Below, piece after piece: positions 7,554 through 8,945 of a DNA stretch of 8,945 nucleotides; within the stretch, counting starts at the first letter, position 1, and every line of letters begins with the position of its first letter. The translations under genes were made by a program, and so were the position numbers. The notes below the pieces were generated by a model, which did no database searches, was not told the DNA's origin, and saw only the letters and a list, made by a program, of their open reading frames with translations. The DNA is taken from the NCBI GenBank assembly GCA_946623915.1, contig CAMORQ010000059.1:1-8945 (forward strand), read 5' to 3'. This DNA is from an uncultured Coriobacteriaceae bacterium. Lineage in GTDB: Bacteria > Actinomycetota > Coriobacteriia > Coriobacteriales > Eggerthellaceae.

Positions 7554-7609
7554 GTCCGGCACGGGCGTCGACGAGACCGGCGGGCGACTATCGACGGCCC
7601 GGGCCGGAC
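7554..7609 (+). repeat. 15-bp two-part hairpin inside the candidate RNA
   Basis: GTCCGGC (7554-7560) pairs perfectly with GCCGGAC (7603-7609). A 2x2 internal loop (AC/GG) follows. GGGCGTCG (7563-7570) then pairs with CGACgGCCC (7592-7600) with one bulged G. The apical loop is 21 nt. This is the most compact stem in the region. Confidence 0.55.
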
Positions 7610-7661
7610 TTGGACCGTAGGAGCTGCCGAGGAGCCGGAAACGTTCAGAAAACGGTAGCCT

Positions 7662-7689
7662 GCAGGACGCTTCCACCTAGCAGGACGCT
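7662..7689. repeat. Direct repeat GCAGGACGCT, two copies
   Basis: GCAGGACGCT occurs at 7662-7671 and 7680-7689, an 18-base period, near the 3' side of the candidate RNA. The second copy opens a weak hairpin, CGCTC (7686-7690) with GAGCG (7702-7706), that is followed by ACTTTT. This could act as a poor terminator or as part of the closing structure. Confidence 0.45.
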
Positions 7690-7755
7690 CTCGCCTATTT
7701 CGAGCGACTTTTGCATGGCAGCCGCCGACGCCATCCCCAGGCGTGAACCAAGTAA

Positions 7756-7783
7756 CCATTTGGCATAAATCCATTTGGCATAA
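7756..7783. repeat. Tandem 13-bp repeat CCATTTGGCATAA upstream of the SDR gene
   Basis: Two exact copies, 7756-7768 and 7771-7783, are separated by AT, giving a 15-base period. The second copy contains the proposed -35 box of the SDR promoter. Exact tandem copies at a -35 element suggest a direct-repeat binding site for a regulator. No such regulator is encoded next to it in this window. Confidence 0.55.
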
Positions 7784-7803
7784 CTGTTCGAGAGCGTTAC
7801 ACT
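7775..7803 (+). promoter_or_regulatory. Probable sigma-70-type promoter of the SDR gene
   Basis: TTGGCA (7775-7780, 5/6 to TTGACA), a 17-bp spacer and TACACT (7798-7803, 4/6 to TATAAT) lie about 140 bp before the SDR start. Transcription would begin near 7810, leaving a leader of about 135 nt. Overlap with the 13-bp tandem repeat suggests control at initiation. Confidence 0.45.
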
Positions 7804-7809
7804 GACACG

Positions 7810-7945
7810 TAGGGTAGCTATGCCTAACTGCTGGTGCCGATTGGATGCGGTTGTGCGGCATGGCCGAACTTGTTAGGCAATTTCGGCATCCATGCGGATG
7901 TCGTGTGCGGCAATAAAAGGGTGCAAAGAAGAACAGGAGTAAAAC
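7810..7945 (+). promoter_or_regulatory. Structured 5' leader of the SDR gene
   Basis: TGCCTAAC (7821-7828) pairs perfectly with GTTAGGCA (7872-7879). Inside, TGCCG (7835-7839) pairs with CGGCA (7856-7860). A separate hairpin, CGGCATCC-ATGC-GGATGTCG (7884-7903), follows. Alternative pairings compete: TGCCGA (7835-7840) with TCGGCA (7883-7888), and GGATGC (7843-7848) with GCATCC (7886-7891). The ribosome site AGGAG (7935-7939) is outside these stems, and no U-tract terminator is seen. A riboswitch-like or protein-binding leader is possible but matches no class I know. Confidence 0.35.
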
Positions 7946-8722
7946 ATGAGCAAGAACTATTTCGACCTTACCGATCAGGTTGCTGTGGTCACGGGCGCTT
8001 CCGGTGGCCTGGGCGTTCAGATGGCCAAGGCGCTTGCAAACCAGGGTGCCAACATCGTGGTTATGGCCCGTCGCCAGGAGCAGATCGATGCTGTCGCAGC
8101 TGAAATCGCCGAAGAGTTCGGCGTGCAGACTCTTGCCATCAGGTGCGACATCACCGATACGGAAAACGTCGAAGCCGCAGTCGATGAGGTCATGGAAAAG
8201 TGCGGCCGCATCGACATCCTGATCAACAACGCCGGCACTGGCGCGGTTGGCCCCGCCGAAGACATCACCGACGATCAGTTCGCCCACGAGATGGACATCG
8301 ACCTGTTCGGCAGCTTCAAGGTTGCGCGCGCCGTTGCCAAGAAGGCCATGATTCCCGCCGGCTACGGGCGCATCATCAACATCGCCTCCATGTACGGTTT
8401 GGTGGGCAACAAGGTGGCCGGGTCCGCTCCGTACCATGCAGCCAAGGGCGGTGTGGTCAACCTTACCCGCGCGCTGGCGGCCGAATGGGGCAAGTACGGC
8501 ATTACCGTGAATTCCATTTGCCCGGGCTACTTCTACACCCCGCTCACGCAGGAAACGCTGGACTCCGATTTCTTCCAGCAGAATGCCAAGACCATGATTC
8601 CCGAAGAGCGTTACGGCAACGAAGGCGAACTGGACACCGCCGCCATCTTCCTGGCGTCCCCGGCGTCGAGCTACGTGACCGGCGTGCAGCTCCCCGTCGA
8701 CGGCGGCTACACCTGCATGTAG
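7946..8722 (+). CDS. Classical SDR family oxidoreductase, gluconate 5-dehydrogenase-like
   Basis: The 258-residue protein is a typical-length classical short-chain dehydrogenase. It has TGASGGLG (16-23) for cofactor binding, CDIT with Asp68, NNAG (94-97), and the catalytic residues Ser148 (INIAS), Tyr163 and Lys167 (YHAAK). The C-terminal VTGVQLPVDGGYT is also standard. Arg42-Arg43 after the second strand (VMARR) suggest NADP(H). The overall sequence resembles gluconate 5-dehydrogenase-like SDRs, but hydroxysteroid or other alcohol dehydrogenases share this pattern, so the substrate stays open. AGGAG lies 6 nt before the ATG. The gene appears monocistronic: it has its own promoter-like element and structured leader upstream and a strong hairpin after the stop. 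Its codon choice is rich in GC-ending codons, in line with good expression. Confidence 0.93.
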   Translation: MSKNYFDLTDQVAVVTGASGGLGVQMAKALANQGANIVVMARRQEQIDAVAAEIAEEFGVQTLAIRCDITDTENVEAAVDEVMEKCGRIDILINNAGTGAVGPAEDITDDQFAHEMDIDLFGSFKVARAVAKKAMIPAGYGRIINIASMYGLVGNKVAGSAPYHAAKGGVVNLTRALAAEWGKYGITVNSICPGYFYTPLTQETLDSDFFQQNAKTMIPEERYGNEGELDTAAIFLASPASSYVTGVQLPVDGGYTCM

Positions 8723-8761
8723 GAAACTGCTGCGCTTCGGCCGATAAACGGCAGCGCACCT

Positions 8762-8796
8762 CGAAGCTCCCGGCTTGCGAAGCGCCGGGAGCTTCG
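8762..8796 (+). terminator. Probable terminator hairpin after the SDR gene
   Basis: CGAAGCTCCCGGC (8762-8774) pairs perfectly over 13 bp with 8784-8796 across a 9-base loop, 40 bases after the SDR stop. The following sequence (GTCGTCTTGTGC) is T-containing but has no clean T run. Termination is likely but the hairpin could also be a 3' stabiliser. It may serve both strands. Confidence 0.65.
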
Positions 8797-8858
8797 TCGT
8801 CTTGTGCTCGTCTTGTGCGATGACTGAATCGTCCGGAAACCCCCTCGAACGGCCGCAG

Positions 8859-8945
8859 TCAAGAAGAGGGACTGCCCCGCATGATCATGTAGGGAGCGTC
8901 GGGGTCGGAGGCTTGTTCGCAAAAAAAATTGATGTGGTATCGCGA
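8859..8945 (-). CDS. Possible C-terminal end of a minus-strand gene (cut by window edge)
   Basis: Read on minus from the right edge, one frame runs 28 codons to a TGA at 8859-8861. It ends in ASDPDAPYMIMRGSPSS, a composition that looks protein-like, whereas the other two frames look like noise or stop early. An alternating stem, GCAGTC (8854-8859 region) with GACTGC, overlaps the stop. A run of eight T on the minus strand would encode Phe-Phe within this frame. I recognise no family, and an intergenic origin is quite possible. Confidence 0.3.
   Translation of the reverse strand, partial: SRYHINFFCEQASDPDAPYMIMRGSPSS

Larger units (their letters stand above)
7251..7717 (+). ncRNA. Candidate large structured noncoding RNA, unknown class
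   Basis: The interval has no protein-like reading frame; the longest frames are Arg/Pro/Gly-rich and resemble no family. It is very GC-rich compared with the AT-richer flanks. CATGCAAAAG (7251-7260) pairs perfectly with CTTTTGCATG (7708-7717), closing about 467 nt. Inside are GGCTTGGgCAA (7309-7319) with 7358-7367, enclosing a hairpin CCTCCG-GGTT-CGGAGG (7321-7336); CGGCCC (7405-7410) with 7423-7428; GCGGGCA (7437-7443) with 7464-7470, stacked on CGCA/TGCG (7444-7457); CGTCC (7478-7482) with 7500-7504; the 7554-7609 hairpin; GCTGCCG (7623-7629) with 7653-7659; and CCTGC (7659-7663) with GCAGG (7680-7684). One pair (7626-7656) is G-U if read on plus and C-A if read on minus, weakly favouring plus. 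The conserved RNase P and tmRNA core sequences are absent. Strand, ends and class are uncertain; TTGCCA (7207-7212) is -35-like but no matching -10 is seen. Confidence 0.5.

Noticed and set aside
7251..7717. Mobile element (MITE-like) with 10-bp terminal inverted repeats
   Set aside because: No target-site duplication flanks the repeats (TTA versus GCA), no transposase is present, and the interior is full of nested helices, which fits a structured RNA better. A second genomic copy would reopen the question.
7251..7717. RNase P RNA, tmRNA, or group I/II intron
   Set aside because: The GAGGAAAGTCC-type and ACAGAACCC-type RNase P cores and the tmRNA tRNA-like ends are absent. GAGCCGGAAACGTTC...ACGGT resembles group II domain V only superficially, and no intron 5' boundary or paired group I core was found.
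7280..7768. Plus-strand open frame of 162 codons in the gene-free stretch
   Set aside because: Composition is dominated by Arg, Pro and Gly without hydrophobic core or motif. Expected for a GC-rich noncoding sequence with few stop codons.
7160..8437. Long minus-strand open frame of 425 codons across the RNA candidate and antisense to the SDR gene
   Set aside because: Its N-terminal part is the exact antisense shadow of a clear dehydrogenase and the rest is Arg/Pro/Ala-rich sequence from a GC-rich region. No family features or ribosome site.

Overview
The window looks like a moderately GC-rich actinobacterial chromosome. The best guess is a gut-type Coriobacteriia (Eggerthellaceae-like). That placement rests on protein style only: a corrinoid/URO-D-type methyltransferase, Tat-exported lipoproteins with Ser/Ala/Asp-rich linkers, and a PucR-type regulator beside an anion transporter. 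No rRNA or other taxonomic marker is present. Seven recognisable protein genes are seen, one of them cut by the left edge. A possible eighth is cut by the right edge.

Left block (1-3539, minus strand): a PucR/CdaR-type regulator is followed by a 282-bp spacer with an operator-like palindrome. Then come a uroporphyrinogen-decarboxylase-family protein of the cobamide methyltransferase type and, 25 bp further, the start of a DASS/SLC13-type anion transporter. The order suggests a small uptake and demethylation (or other C1) module under local control of the regulator.

Middle block (3710-7128): a PepV-like M20 zinc dipeptidase lies on the plus strand and diverges from the regulator. It converges on a minus-strand pair: a lipoprotein with a cyclophilin-like fold, then a Tat-exported aldo/keto reductase that also carries a lipobox. 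Both members of the pair have long low-complexity linkers, so they look like a co-expressed cell-surface pair.

Right block (7129-8945): an 817-bp stretch has no credible protein gene but is dense in RNA-like structure. A perfect 10-bp helix closes an interval of about 467 nt (7251-7717) that contains at least eight further helices. I cannot assign it to a known RNA class and regard it as the most interesting object in the window. It is followed by a tandem 13-bp repeat overlapping a promoter-like sequence, a structured leader of about 135 nt, and a classical SDR dehydrogenase gene ending in a 13-bp terminator-type hairpin. The last 87 bases may hold the C-terminus of another minus-strand gene.
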